Shown here piece by piece: positions 43,170 to 51,880 of a DNA stretch of 64,000 bases. Each line of letters opens with the position of its first letter. Positions within the stretch are counted from its first letter, which is position 1. This stretch comes from Iodidimonas sp. SYSU 1G8 (GTDB taxonomy: Bacteria > Pseudomonadota > Alphaproteobacteria > SMXS01), in the NCBI RefSeq assembly GCF_039655775.1, contig NZ_JBBYXJ010000002.1, positions 806,001-870,000 on the forward strand, given 5' to 3'. The translations under genes were made by a program, and so were the position numbers. Under the pieces are notes generated by a model, which was not told the origin of the DNA, made no database searches, and saw only the letters and a program-made list of their open reading frames with translations.

Positions 43170-45335
43170 TTATTCGGCGGCCTGACGGGCCGTGCGGCCG
43201 TAGAAGCTTTCGCCTTTCGCCGCCATGTCGCGCAGCAGTTTCGGCGGTGCGAAGCGGGCGCCATATTGCTGCGCCAGCCGGTCGCATTCGCGCACGAAGG
43301 CGTCGGCGCCGACGCTGTCGATCAGGCTGAACGGGCCGCCGGTAAAGGGCGCGAAACCCCAGCCGAAGATGGCGCCGATGTCGCCATCGACGGGATCGGT
43401 CAGCACGCCCTCCTCAAGACAGCGGGCGGCCTCGACGGCCTGGCGATACAGGAAGCGCTTCCTGACTTCCTCGACCGGCGGTTGCTCGGCGGCGGACGGC
43501 CAGTTCTCGGTGAGGCCCGGCCAGAGGTATTTCTTGCCGCCTTCGGGATATTCGTAATAGCCCTTGCCGGCCTTCTTGCCGAGGCGACCCAGTTCCATGA
43601 GCTTGTCGACAATGTGATCGCCAGGGGCGGGCTTGTAGGCGTCGCCCAGATCCTTCTTCGTCTGCTCGCGGACCTTGTAGCCCAGTTCGATGGACACGGC
43701 GTCGCCCACGTCCAGCGGGCCGACCGGCATGCCGGCCTGCTTGCCGCCATTCTCGATCAGCGCCGGGACGATGCCATCGGCCAGCATGGCGAGGCCTTCG
43801 GCTACATAGGTGCCGAAGCAGCGCGAGGTGTAGAAGCCCCGGCTGTCATTGACCACGATCGGCGTCTTGCGGATCTGGCCGACATAGTCCATGGCGCGGG
43901 CCAGCGTCTCCTGCGAGGTGTCCTTGCCCATGATGATCTCGACCAGCGGCATGCGGTCGACGGGCGAGAAGAAATGCAGCCCGATGAAGTCCTGGGGACG
44001 CGAGAAGCTTTTCGCCAGGCCCGAGATCGGCAGGGTCGAGGTGTTGGACGCGAAGACGGGCAGGGCGGGTATGGCGGCCTCGGTCTTGCGGGTGACGTCG
44101 TCCTTGATCTCGCGGTTCTCGAAGACCGCCTCGATGACGAGGTCGCACGCCTTCAGATCGTCATAGGCGGTGGTCGGCACGATCCGGTCGAGCAGCGCCT
44201 GTCCCTTCTCGGCGGTGACCTTGCCGCGCTGGACGCCCTTGTCGACCAGACCCTGCGAATAGGCCTTGCCCTTCTCGGCGGCGTCCATGGTGGTGTCGAG
44301 CAGGATCACCTTCATCCCGGCCTGAGCCGAGACATAGGCGATGCCGGCGCCCATCATGCCGGCGCCGAGCACGCCGAGTGTTTTCACCTGGAACTTGTCG
44401 ACGCCCTGCGGCCGGCGGGCCAGCTTGTCGGCGGCCTGCTTGTTCATGAACAGCGAGCGGATCATGGCCTTTGAGGTCGGATCCAGCATGAGCTGGGCGA
44501 AATAGCGGCTCTCGATGCGCAGGCCGGCGTCGATGGGAACCTGATGGCCTTCATAGACCGCAGACAGGATGGCGCGGGGCGCGGGATAATTGCCCAGCGT
44601 TTCCTTCTGCACCATGGCGGTGGCGGCGGTGAAGGTCTGCACGATGCCCGGATTGTAGGCGCCTTCGCCGCCGGGAACCTTGAAGCCCTTCTTGTCCCAG
44701 GGCTGGACCGGATCGCCCTTTTCCCTGATCCATGCCTTGGCGCGGGCGACCACCTCGGCGACAGGCGCCAATTCGTTGACCACGCCCAGCTTCAGCGCCT
44801 GCTGCGGCGTCATGGAATCGCCCTTGATCATGTATTGCAGGGCGTTCTGGACGCCGATCAGGCGCGGCAGTCGCTGGGTGCCGCCGCCGCCTGGCAACAG
44901 GCCGACCTTCACTTCCGGCAGGGACAGCTGGATCTTCGGGTCGTCGGCGCAGACGCGGTAGTGACAGGCGAGGGTGATCTCCAGCCCGCCGCCCATGGCG
45001 AGGCCGTTGATCGCCGCCGCGAAGGGCTTGCCGCAGGTTTCCTGGCGGCGGCGCTGGCCGTTGCGCACGAACGCGGTATCGAACATGCCCGAGGCGTCGC
45101 TGCTGCTGCCGGCGAGCGCGCCGAGGGTGCCGAGGTCGGCGCCGGCGAGGAAAGCGGGCTTGCCCGAGGTGATCACGGCGCCCTTGATCGCGGGATCGCT
45201 GGCGACCCGTTCCACGAGGGTGTCGAGGTCCTTGCCCATCTGCGGCGTAATGACGTTCATGGAACGGTCGGGCAGGTCGATGGTCAGCAGGGCGATGCCG
45301 TCGGCGTCGACTTCGAACTTGATGGTCTCCGTCAT
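43170..45335 (-). CDS. FadJ/FadB-like fused enoyl-CoA hydratase / 3-hydroxyacyl-CoA dehydrogenase
   Basis: ATG 45335 with AGGAG upstream gives 721 residues. The N-terminal crotonase half has 'INGLAMGGGLEITLACHYRV' and 'LPEVKVGLLPGGGGTQRLPRL' (two catalytic Glu). The dehydrogenase half has 'VLGAGMMGAGIAYVSAQAG' for NAD and 'GLHFFSPVDRMPLVEII'. It performs steps two and three of beta-oxidation and pairs with the thiolase 11 bases upstream in the operon. Confidence 0.94.
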   Translation of the reverse strand: MTETIKFEVDADGIALLTIDLPDRSMNVITPQMGKDLDTLVERVASDPAIKGAVITSGKPAFLAGADLGTLGALAGSSSDASGMFDTAFVRNGQRRRQETCGKPFAAAINGLAMGGGLEITLACHYRVCADDPKIQLSLPEVKVGLLPGGGGTQRLPRLIGVQNALQYMIKGDSMTPQQALKLGVVNELAPVAEVVARAKAWIREKGDPVQPWDKKGFKVPGGEGAYNPGIVQTFTAATAMVQKETLGNYPAPRAILSAVYEGHQVPIDAGLRIESRYFAQLMLDPTSKAMIRSLFMNKQAADKLARRPQGVDKFQVKTLGVLGAGMMGAGIAYVSAQAGMKVILLDTTMDAAEKGKAYSQGLVDKGVQRGKVTAEKGQALLDRIVPTTAYDDLKACDLVIEAVFENREIKDDVTRKTEAAIPALPVFASNTSTLPISGLAKSFSRPQDFIGLHFFSPVDRMPLVEIIMGKDTSQETLARAMDYVGQIRKTPIVVNDSRGFYTSRCFGTYVAEGLAMLADGIVPALIENGGKQAGMPVGPLDVGDAVSIELGYKVREQTKKDLGDAYKPAPGDHIVDKLMELGRLGKKAGKGYYEYPEGGKKYLWPGLTENWPSAAEQPPVEEVRKRFLYRQAVEAARCLEEGVLTDPVDGDIGAIFGWGFAPFTGGPFSLIDSVGADAFVRECDRLAQQYGARFAPPKLLRDMAAKGESFYGRTARQAAE

Positions 45336-45346
45336 GGTCCGGCTCC

Positions 45347-46552
45347 TCAGACGCGTTCGATGATGGTGGCGGTGCCCATGCCCGCGCCGATGCACAGGGT
45401 GATGAGCGCGGTGTTCAGGTCGCGGCGCTCCAGCTCGTCGAGCACGGTGCCGAGGATCATGGCGCCGGTCGCGCCGAGCGGATGGCCCATGGCGATGGCG
45501 CCGCCATTGACGTTGATCTTGTCATGGGGGATGTCGAGCACCTGCATGAAGCGCAGCACGACCGAGGCGAAGGCCTCGTTCAACTCCCACAGATCGATGT
45601 CTTCCTTGTTCATGCCGGCGCGCTTGAGCGCCTTTTCGGCGGAGAAGGAAGGACCCGTCAGCATGATGGTGGGCTCCGAGCCGACATCGGCGAAGGCGCG
45701 GATGCGGGCGCGCGGCTTCATGCCGGTGGAGGCCGCGATGCCGCCATTGCCGATCAGCACGGCGGCCGAGCCGTCGACGATGCCCGAGCTGTTGCCGCCA
45801 TGATGGACATGGATGATCTTCTCCACCTCCGGATAGCGCAGCTGGGCCACGGCATCGAAGCCGAGCTCGCCCATATCGACGAAGGACGGCTTCAGCGAGG
45901 CCAGCGACTGCATGCTGGTGTCGGGCCGCATGTGCTCGTCGCGGTCCAGCAGGACGGCGCCGAGCTGGTCTTTCACCGGCATGATCGAGCGGGCGAAATA
46001 GCCGTTCTCCCAGGCGCGGGCCGCGCGCTTCTGGCTTTCCACCGCGTAGGCATCCACGTCGTCGCGGCTGAAGCCGTATTTGGTGGCGATCAGGTCGGCG
46101 CCGATTCCCTGCGGCGCGAAGTGCACCTTGGCGGCGACGGCCGGGTCCATGCTCCAGGCACCGCCCGACGAGCCCATGGGCACGCGCGACATGCATTCGG
46201 TGCCGCCGCCCAGGACCAGATCGGACTGGCCCGACATCACCTTCGCCGCGGCGAAATTGGTGGCGACGAGGCCCGAGGCGCAGAAGCGGTTGAGCTGGAC
46301 GCCGGCGACGTCCTCGGAATAGTCGGCGTTGAGCGCGGCGACACGGGGGAGCACGGCGCCCTGTTCGGCGACCGGATCGACCACGCCCCAGATCACGTCG
46401 TCGACCAGCGCGGTGTCCAGATTGTTGCGGTCGCGCACGGCCTGCAGCACCTGGGTGGTCAGCGCGATCGGGGTGATCTCGTGCAGGCTGCCGTCCTTCT
46501 TGCCGCGGCCTCGCGGGGTGCGGACGGTGTCATAGATGAATGCGTCTGCCAT
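45347..46552 (-). CDS. Acetyl-CoA C-acyltransferase (beta-oxidation thiolase, FadA/FadI-like)
   Basis: A 401-residue thiolase with the nucleophile Cys in '[16 protein letters not shown]', His in '[11 protein letters not shown]' and the second Cys in '[12 protein letters not shown]'. It catalyses the thiolytic last step of beta-oxidation as partner of the FadJ-like protein. All key residues are present and length is normal. Confidence 0.94.
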   Translation of the reverse strand: MADAFIYDTVRTPRGRGKKDGSLHEITPIALTTQVLQAVRDRNNLDTALVDDVIWGVVDPVAEQGAVLPRVAALNADYSEDVAGVQLNRFCASGLVATNFAAAKVMSGQSDLVLGGGTECMSRVPMGSSGGAWSMDPAVAAKVHFAPQGIGADLIATKYGFSRDDVDAYAVESQKRAARAWENGYFARSIMPVKDQLGAVLLDRDEHMRPDTSMQSLASLKPSFVDMGELGFDAVAQLRYPEVEKIIHVHHGGNSSGIVDGSAAVLIGNGGIAASTGMKPRARIRAFADVGSEPTIMLTGPSFSAEKALKRAGMNKEDIDLWELNEAFASVVLRFMQVLDIPHDKINVNGGAIAMGHPLGATGAMILGTVLDELERRDLNTALITLCIGAGMGTATIIERV

Positions 46553-46579
46553 GGGTCTATCCTCTGGAGATGAATGCGG

Positions 46580-48370
46580 TCAGAAGGCGTCGGCGGGGAT
46601 CGCCATCAGGGAGTCGCTGCCAGCCTCGATCTTCTTCAGCAGGCTGCCGGTGTCGGGCAGCATGCGCTCGAAGAAGAAGCGGGCGGTCGCCAGCTTGTGT
46701 TCATAGAAGGCGGGGTTGTCGGCGCCGCTGGCGAGCCGGGCCTGCGCGGCCCTGGCCATGAGGCCCCAGACATGGCCCATGACGACCAGCGCCATCAGCC
46801 GCAGATAGTCGGCGGCGGCGGCACCGGCGTTATCCGGCTTGGTCATGCCGTTCTGCATCAGCCACATGGTGGCTTGCTGCTGGCGGCCCAGCGCCTTTTC
46901 GAGTTCGGCGGCCATCGGGCCGAGCACCGCGTCGGACTTGTTCGCGGCGACGAACTGGCCGACCTCGGCGAAGAATGCCTGGATGGCGCGGCCGCCATTC
47001 ATGGCGAGCTTGCGGCCGACCAGATCCATGGCCTGGATGCCGTTGGTGCCCTCGTAGATGGGGGCGATGCGGCTGTCGCGCAGGAACTGCTCGACGCCAT
47101 TGTCCTGGATGAAGCCGTGTCCGCCCCAAATCTGCACCGCCAGGCTGGCCACTTCAACGCCCATGTCGGTCATGTAGGCCTTGATGACCGGGGTCATGAG
47201 CGCGACGAAATCATCGGCCTTCTGGCGCACCTTTTCGTCGGGGTGGCGGTGCAGCAGATCGACCTGCAGGCCGGTGATCGCCGCCAGCGCGCGGGCGCCC
47301 TCGGTGAAGGCGCGGCCGGTCATCAGCATGCGGCGCACGTCCGGGTGGACGATGATCGGATCGGCCGGGCCATCGGCGTTCTTGGCGCCGCTGATGGCGC
47401 GGCCCTGCAGGCGGTCGCGGGCATAGGAGACGGCGTTCTGGTGGGCGACCTCGGCGATGCCCAGGCCCTGGATGCCGACCCACAGCCGCGCCTCGTTCAT
47501 CATGGTGAACATGGCGGGCATGCCCTTGTTCACTTCGCCGACGAGCCAGCCGGTGGCGTCGTCATAGTTCATGACGCAGGTGGCGTTGGAATGGATGCCC
47601 ATCTTGTGTTCGATGGAGCCGCACATCACGCCGTTGCGGGCGCCGAGCGAGCCGTCCTCGTTGACCAGGAACTTGGGCACCAGGAACAGGCTGATGCCCT
47701 TGGTGCCGGCCGGTCCGCCCGGGATCTTGGCCAGCACCAGATGGATGATGTTCTCGCTCAGATCGTGCTCGCCGGCCGAGATGAAGATCTTGGTGCCGCT
47801 GATCCGGTAGCTGCCGTCGGCCCGCGGTTCGGCGCGGGTGCGGATCATTCCCAGATCGGTGCCGCAATGGGGCTCGGTCAGGTTCATGGTGCCGCTCCAT
47901 TTACCGGACACCATGTTGTGCAGATATTTCTGCTTCAGTGCGTCGGACGCGTGCGCGTCGATCGCCTCGACCGCGCTCTTGGTCAGGCCGGGATACATGG
48001 TAAAGCCCCAATTGGCGGCGATCATCATCTCCGACACCATGATGGCCAGCGTCTGCGGCAGGCCCTGTCCGCCATATTCCGGCTTGGCGGTCAGGCTTCC
48101 CCAGCCGCTTTCCACGTAGAGGTCATAGGCTTCCTTGAAGCCTTTCGGCGTCGTCACCACGCCATTGTCCCAGTGGCAGCCTTCCTGATCGCCGCTCTGG
48201 TTGATCGGGTGCAGTACCTCGGACGCGACCTTGCCGGCTTCTTCCAGAATGGCGTCGACCAGATCGGGCGTCACTTCCTCGAAGCCGGGGAGGTTGGCGT
48301 ACCTGTCGAGGCCGAGCACATCGTTGAGCACGAATTTGAAATCGGCGATCGGGGCGGTGTAGGTGGTCAT
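46580..48370 (-). CDS. Acyl-CoA dehydrogenase, long DmdC-type
   Basis: ATG 48370 overlaps the MerR stop by four bases. The 596-residue flavoprotein has a family-specific N-terminus ('YTAPIADFKFVLNDVLGLDRY'), the acyl-CoA dehydrogenase core ('NLTEPHCGTDLGMIRTRAE' and 'ISAGEHDLSENIIHLVLAKI'), and a C-terminal extension with 'FLRDSRIAPIYEGTNGIQAMDLVGRK'. This layout is that of DmdC-like enzymes and relatives acting on fatty acyl-CoA. Here the beta-oxidation neighbours favour fatty acids over methylmercaptopropionate. Confidence 0.92.
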   Translation of the reverse strand: MTTYTAPIADFKFVLNDVLGLDRYANLPGFEEVTPDLVDAILEEAGKVASEVLHPINQSGDQEGCHWDNGVVTTPKGFKEAYDLYVESGWGSLTAKPEYGGQGLPQTLAIMVSEMMIAANWGFTMYPGLTKSAVEAIDAHASDALKQKYLHNMVSGKWSGTMNLTEPHCGTDLGMIRTRAEPRADGSYRISGTKIFISAGEHDLSENIIHLVLAKIPGGPAGTKGISLFLVPKFLVNEDGSLGARNGVMCGSIEHKMGIHSNATCVMNYDDATGWLVGEVNKGMPAMFTMMNEARLWVGIQGLGIAEVAHQNAVSYARDRLQGRAISGAKNADGPADPIIVHPDVRRMLMTGRAFTEGARALAAITGLQVDLLHRHPDEKVRQKADDFVALMTPVIKAYMTDMGVEVASLAVQIWGGHGFIQDNGVEQFLRDSRIAPIYEGTNGIQAMDLVGRKLAMNGGRAIQAFFAEVGQFVAANKSDAVLGPMAAELEKALGRQQQATMWLMQNGMTKPDNAGAAAADYLRLMALVVMGHVWGLMARAAQARLASGADNPAFYEHKLATARFFFERMLPDTGSLLKKIEAGSDSLMAIPADAF

Positions 48371-48795
48371 TTGGTGACGCTCCTCAGCTTGTCGTTGTGC
48401 CTGCGCCGGAGTTCGTCCAGCGGCATGCCGGCCTTCCATTCCTCCAGAAGGCGGCAGAAATTCCTCAGTTCGTCGATGGTGGCGTCGAGATCGTCGCGCT
48501 GGGCTTCCAGCGCGGCCAGCCGCTCGCGGCATTTCTCCAGGGTCACAACCCGCTGGGTCTCGCGCTCGTCGCCCAAATCGTAGAGGTCGAGCATCTCGGT
48601 GATCTCGGCGAGCGAAAAGCCGACGCGCCGGCCGCGCAGGATCCAGGCGAGACGGGCGCGATCGCGGGCCTCGTAGACGCGATTCTGTCCGTCGCGCTGC
48701 GGCGTCAGCAGGTTCTGGTCCTCGTAGAAGCGGATCGTCCGGGGCGTGACCCCGAATTCCTTGGCGAGTTCCGATATGGTCCAGGTCTGCGACAC
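48367..48795 (-). CDS. MerR-family regulator of the beta-oxidation operon
   Basis: GTG 48795 starts the MerR domain directly ('QTWTISELAKEFGVTPRTIRFYEDQNLLTPQRDGQNRVY') and gives 142 residues; the frame is open further upstream, but the promoter lies there. The C-terminal half is a coiled-coil dimerisation helix without the Cys cluster of metal sensors, so an acyl-CoA or similar effector is more likely, as in LiuR-type regulators. It is the first gene of the operon with the acyl-CoA dehydrogenase and probably controls itself. Confidence 0.88.
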   Translation of the reverse strand: MSQTWTISELAKEFGVTPRTIRFYEDQNLLTPQRDGQNRVYEARDRARLAWILRGRRVGFSLAEITEMLDLYDLGDERETQRVVTLEKCRERLAALEAQRDDLDATIDELRNFCRLLEEWKAGMPLDELRRRHNDKLRSVTK

Positions 48796-48831
48796 GAAGA
48801 GGTTCCCGTTTCGATTCGGTCGGTGCTGACT

Positions 48832-48860
48832 GTTATAGTTTACCTTTACGTAAACGTCAA
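48832..48860 (-). promoter_or_regulatory. Promoter of the MerR/beta-oxidation operon with an embedded operator palindrome
   Basis: On the minus strand, TTGACG (48860-48855) and TATAAC (48837-48832) are separated by exactly 17 bases. Almost the whole spacer is an inverted repeat, GTTTAC-N6-GTAAAC (48838-48855), with an inner TTTACGTAAA. A MerR protein binding between -35 and -10 is the family norm; the normal 17-bp spacing suggests repression rather than the spacer-twisting activation seen with 19-20-bp spacers. Confidence 0.75.
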
Positions 48861-48898
48861 CTTTTGAGTCCCGCTTTCGTCCGAGGCGCGGCGCTGAC

Positions 48899-49786
48899 AT
48901 GATGCGCGACGGACCCGACACCGCCAGGCACCGCATGACCCGCTGTTCGCTCGCCATATTCGCTCACAATGAAGAGCGCGGCATCCTGACATGCCTTGAA
49001 CATGTACCGGCCGGGCCGGGCGGCAACGACATTGCCGTTCACGTCCTCGTCAACGGCTCCACGGACGGAACGGCCGAGAAGGCACGCGCCTTCGCCGCGG
49101 GCCGCCCTGGGGTTCACGTCCACGAGATCGCCGAAGGCGGCAAGGCCAATGCCTGGAACCTGTTCGTGCACGAGCTGGCGGGCGAGGCGGATTTTTACGT
49201 CTTCCATGACGGCGATTGCTGGATGGCGCCCGAGGCCATCGACCGTCTCGGCGAGGCGCTGTCGGGGCCGCATGCGCCGAACGCCGCCGCCGCCTATCCG
49301 GCGACCGGCCGCAGCGCGGCGGCGTGGCACGCGAACCGTCATGGCGTCGCCGGCAACCTCTACGCCTTGTCGGGCCGCTTCGTCCGCCGCCTGCGCGACC
49401 GGAGCGTGCGCATGCCCAAGGGCTGGATCGGCGATGACGACTTCGTCGATGCGCTGGCCCAGTGGGACGCCGATCCGCCGGGTGAGATGCGGCGCGAGCG
49501 GGTGGTGCAATGCGTGGAGGCGGGTTTCGGTTTCGAATCGCTCAACCCGTTGTCGCCGGCGGACCTCGATCTCTACCGCAAGCGGCTGATCGCCTACAGC
49601 CTGCGCCGCTTTCAGGACCGCATGCTGTTCGCGGCCATGCGCGAAGACGGGCTGGCGGCGATTCCGCCGGATGTGGCGACGCTGTACCGGCGCGAGTTGG
49701 CGCGCTGCCGTTTGCAGTGGCGGGGGTCGGCGACGTTGTTCGACTGGATCGCGCTGCGGCGCATCAGGCGGATCGCGGCGGCGTGA
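48899..49786 (+). CDS. Family 2-like glycosyltransferase
   Basis: This 295-residue protein has a GT-A start 'CSLAIFAHNEERGILTCLEHV', 'VNGSTDGTAEKARAFA' and 'YVFHDGDCWMAP' (DxD-like acid motif), so it resembles glycosyltransferase family 2, though it lacks the usual C-terminal membrane part. Starts at 48902 and 48935 are possible; none has a strong site. It may act on a polysaccharide. It is divergent from the MerR gene and may share the control region. Confidence 0.7.
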   Translation: MMRDGPDTARHRMTRCSLAIFAHNEERGILTCLEHVPAGPGGNDIAVHVLVNGSTDGTAEKARAFAAGRPGVHVHEIAEGGKANAWNLFVHELAGEADFYVFHDGDCWMAPEAIDRLGEALSGPHAPNAAAAYPATGRSAAAWHANRHGVAGNLYALSGRFVRRLRDRSVRMPKGWIGDDDFVDALAQWDADPPGEMRRERVVQCVEAGFGFESLNPLSPADLDLYRKRLIAYSLRRFQDRMLFAAMREDGLAAIPPDVATLYRRELARCRLQWRGSATLFDWIALRRIRRIAAA

Positions 49787-50005
49787 TCAGGTCTTGCGCA
49801 GCCTGAAACGCCAGACGCCGGCGGTCTCGGCGGACTCGATCAGCTGGTGGCCGGTCTGCTCGCAGAAGGCGGGAAATTCCGTCGCCGAGGCCTTGTCTGT
49901 GGCGAGCACCTCGAGAAGGTCGCCGGCCATCATGTCGCGCAGGGCTTTCTGCGCCTTCAGCACGGGCATGGGACACAGGAGGCCGGTGGCGTCGATGGTC
50001 TTCAC
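49787..50005 (-). CDS. TusA/SirA-family sulfur carrier protein
   Basis: A 72-residue protein with the family start 'IDATGLLCPMPVLKAQKAL', in which CPMP holds the sulfur-carrying Cys. It would pass persulfide sulfur for tRNA thiolation or cofactor synthesis. Its stop abuts the convergent glycosyltransferase stop. A flavin reductase gene lies 12 bases upstream on the same strand. Confidence 0.9.
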   Translation of the reverse strand: MKTIDATGLLCPMPVLKAQKALRDMMAGDLLEVLATDKASATEFPAFCEQTGHQLIESAETAGVWRFRLRKT

Positions 50006-50017
50006 GCGCAGGCTTTC

Positions 50018-50521
50018 CTACGCGCCGACCGGCGGCTCCAGCCGGACATAGGCGCTGCGGTGAAACAGCAGCGGCGGCACGTCGGGACCGGCGCCGGTGC
50101 GCAGGACCCGGCACAAGAAGATGACATGGTCGCCCGCTTCGACGCGCTCCTCGACGCGGCAGTCGAATACCGACAGCGCGCCGGGGATCACTGGTGCGCC
50201 GGTTTCCCAGACGTCGAAGGGAATATCCCCGAAGCTCTTGTCGCCCTGTTTCGAGAAGCGGTTGGAAAGACCGATCTGCTCTTCGGCCAGCACGTTCACC
50301 GTGAAGTTGGCGGCCTCCATGAAGTCCTCGTACTGTTCGGACTGTTTGCCGAGACTGAACAGGATCAGCGGCGGGTCGAGCGACACCGAGGTGAAGGAGT
50401 TCATGGTCAGGCCGATGGCCGCGCCCTGCCGGTTGAGGGTGCCCACGACCGTGACGCCGGTCGCGAAACAGGCGAATGCGCGCCGCAGCGCCCTAGGATC
50501 GATACCGTCGGTGTCGTGCAT
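50018..50521 (-). CDS. Flavin reductase domain protein
   Basis: A 167-residue protein of the flavin-reductase-like family: 'RRAFACFATGVTVVGTLNRQGAAIGLTMNSFTSVSLDPPLILFSLGKQSEQYE' is the FMN-binding pattern of small reductase components of two-component monooxygenases. It would supply reduced FMN or FAD. A possible client is the luciferase-like oxidoreductase at 33714, but that is speculation. Confidence 0.88.
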   Translation of the reverse strand: MHDTDGIDPRALRRAFACFATGVTVVGTLNRQGAAIGLTMNSFTSVSLDPPLILFSLGKQSEQYEDFMEAANFTVNVLAEEQIGLSNRFSKQGDKSFGDIPFDVWETGAPVIPGALSVFDCRVEERVEAGDHVIFLCRVLRTGAGPDVPPLLFHRSAYVRLEPPVGA

Positions 50522-50649
50522 GTCTCTCCGCCCGGGATTCTCGTCAACGAGCCATTGATTTCAGAACTCGGCGGCAAGCGCAAGGCTTGCGGCGGTTGCG
50601 CACGCGCGGCGGCCTGCGCATATTGCAGCGCAAAGCAGGAGAAGAGCCG

Positions 50650-51216
50650 ATGCCGCTGTCAGAGCCGAAACCCGGGCGCAAGCACCTTCACACCCGCACC
50701 ATCCGCATGGACGCATTCTATCGCGAGGATGGCCTGTGGGACATCGAGGGCGAGGTGACGGACGTCAAGAACTATGCCTATGCCAGTCCGACGCGCGGCA
50801 ACGTGGAACCGGGCGACCGGGTGCACGACATGTTCGTGCGCATGACGCTGGATGACCGCTTCACGGTGGTGGAGATCGAGGTGAAGATGGACATCTTTCC
50901 GTTCTCCATCTGCAATCAGGTCGAGCCCAATTTCCAGGATCTGGTCGGCCTCAAGGTCGGCTCGGGCTGGATGAAGGCGGTGCGCGAGCGGGTCGGCGGC
51001 AAGCATGGCTGCACCCATGTGGTGGAACTGTTCGGCCCCATGGCGACCGTGGCGTTCCAGTCCATTCCCAGCTACACGCGCATCCGCGACGCCGACAAGC
51101 CGAAGGATCCCGGCAAGCCGAAGCGCAAGCCCTTTGCCATCGGCGGCTGTTATTCCTGGGCCTATGACAGCCCGGTCACCAAGGAACTGGCGCCCGACTG
51201 GTACCGGCCCGACTAA
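50650..51216 (+). CDS. DUF2889 family protein
   Basis: This 188-residue protein from ATG 50650 (GAGAAGAG upstream) has 'HTRTIRMDAFYREDGLWDIEGEVTDVK' and 'FPFSICNQVEPNFQDLVGLKVGSGW', the DUF2889 pattern. It includes 'CTHVVELFGPMATVAFQ' with conserved Cys and His. The family occurs near benzoate and acyl-CoA pathways in some bacteria; its function is unknown. The C-terminus is Lys-rich and then ends 'PDWYRPD'. Confidence 0.85.
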   Translation: MPLSEPKPGRKHLHTRTIRMDAFYREDGLWDIEGEVTDVKNYAYASPTRGNVEPGDRVHDMFVRMTLDDRFTVVEIEVKMDIFPFSICNQVEPNFQDLVGLKVGSGWMKAVRERVGGKHGCTHVVELFGPMATVAFQSIPSYTRIRDADKPKDPGKPKRKPFAIGGCYSWAYDSPVTKELAPDWYRPD

Positions 51217-51217
51217 A

Positions 51218-51880
51218 TCAGGCGATCAGCGGCGTCAGGTCGGGCGCGTCGGTCCAGCTGGCGACGCGTGGCAGGCAGACAATCGGGATCGGTCCGGTGA
51301 AGCGCGCCATGCTGGCCTGGGTTTCCTGCAGAGGCACGGGGCTGTCCTCGGATTCCGAGATGACGATGCCGCTGACCGTGACGCGGCGGGTGGCGAGCGC
51401 GGCCACGGTCGCGATGGTGTGGCTGAGGGTTCCCAGATAGGAACCGCACACCAGAAGCGTGGGTATGCCCAGTTCGGCGATCCAGTCGGCGACCACATGG
51501 CCCTCGTTCAAGGGGACGAAAGCGCCGCCCACACCTTCGATCAGGACGTGATCGGCCGCGCGCGGCAGTTCGCAGAAGTCGATCAGTTTCAGGAAATCCA
51601 CCGACCGTCCCTCCCGGATCGCGGCCATGTCCGGCGACAGCGGCGCCTCGAATCGCCACGGCGACACCCGGGCGATGTTCTCCGGTGTCACGGGGTCGCC
51701 CAAGGCGTCAAGGATGCGGGCGGTGTCGCTGTCGGCCAATGTCGCGTCGCTGATGCCGCTGATCAGGGGTTTGAGGGCCCGTACCGACTTCTTCTGGCGG
51801 CGAAGCTGACGAATCAGCACTTCGGTCAGCAGGGTCTTGCCGATCCCGGTACCCGTCGCCGTGATGAAGGTCCGGTTCAT
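51218..51880 (-). CDS. bioD: Dethiobiotin synthetase BioD
   Basis: ATG 51880 overlaps the bioF stop by four bases; the longer open frame upstream is the bioF shadow. The 220-residue protein has the P-loop 'TATGTGIGKTLLTEVLI' and 'LIEGVGGAFVPLNEGHVVADW', the BioD signature. It carboxylates 7,8-diaminopelargonate to dethiobiotin with ATP. The bioF-bioD pair forms an operon. Confidence 0.94.
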   Translation of the reverse strand: MNRTFITATGTGIGKTLLTEVLIRQLRRQKKSVRALKPLISGISDATLADSDTARILDALGDPVTPENIARVSPWRFEAPLSPDMAAIREGRSVDFLKLIDFCELPRAADHVLIEGVGGAFVPLNEGHVVADWIAELGIPTLLVCGSYLGTLSHTIATVAALATRRVTVSGIVISESEDSPVPLQETQASMARFTGPIPIVCLPRVASWTDAPDLTPLIA

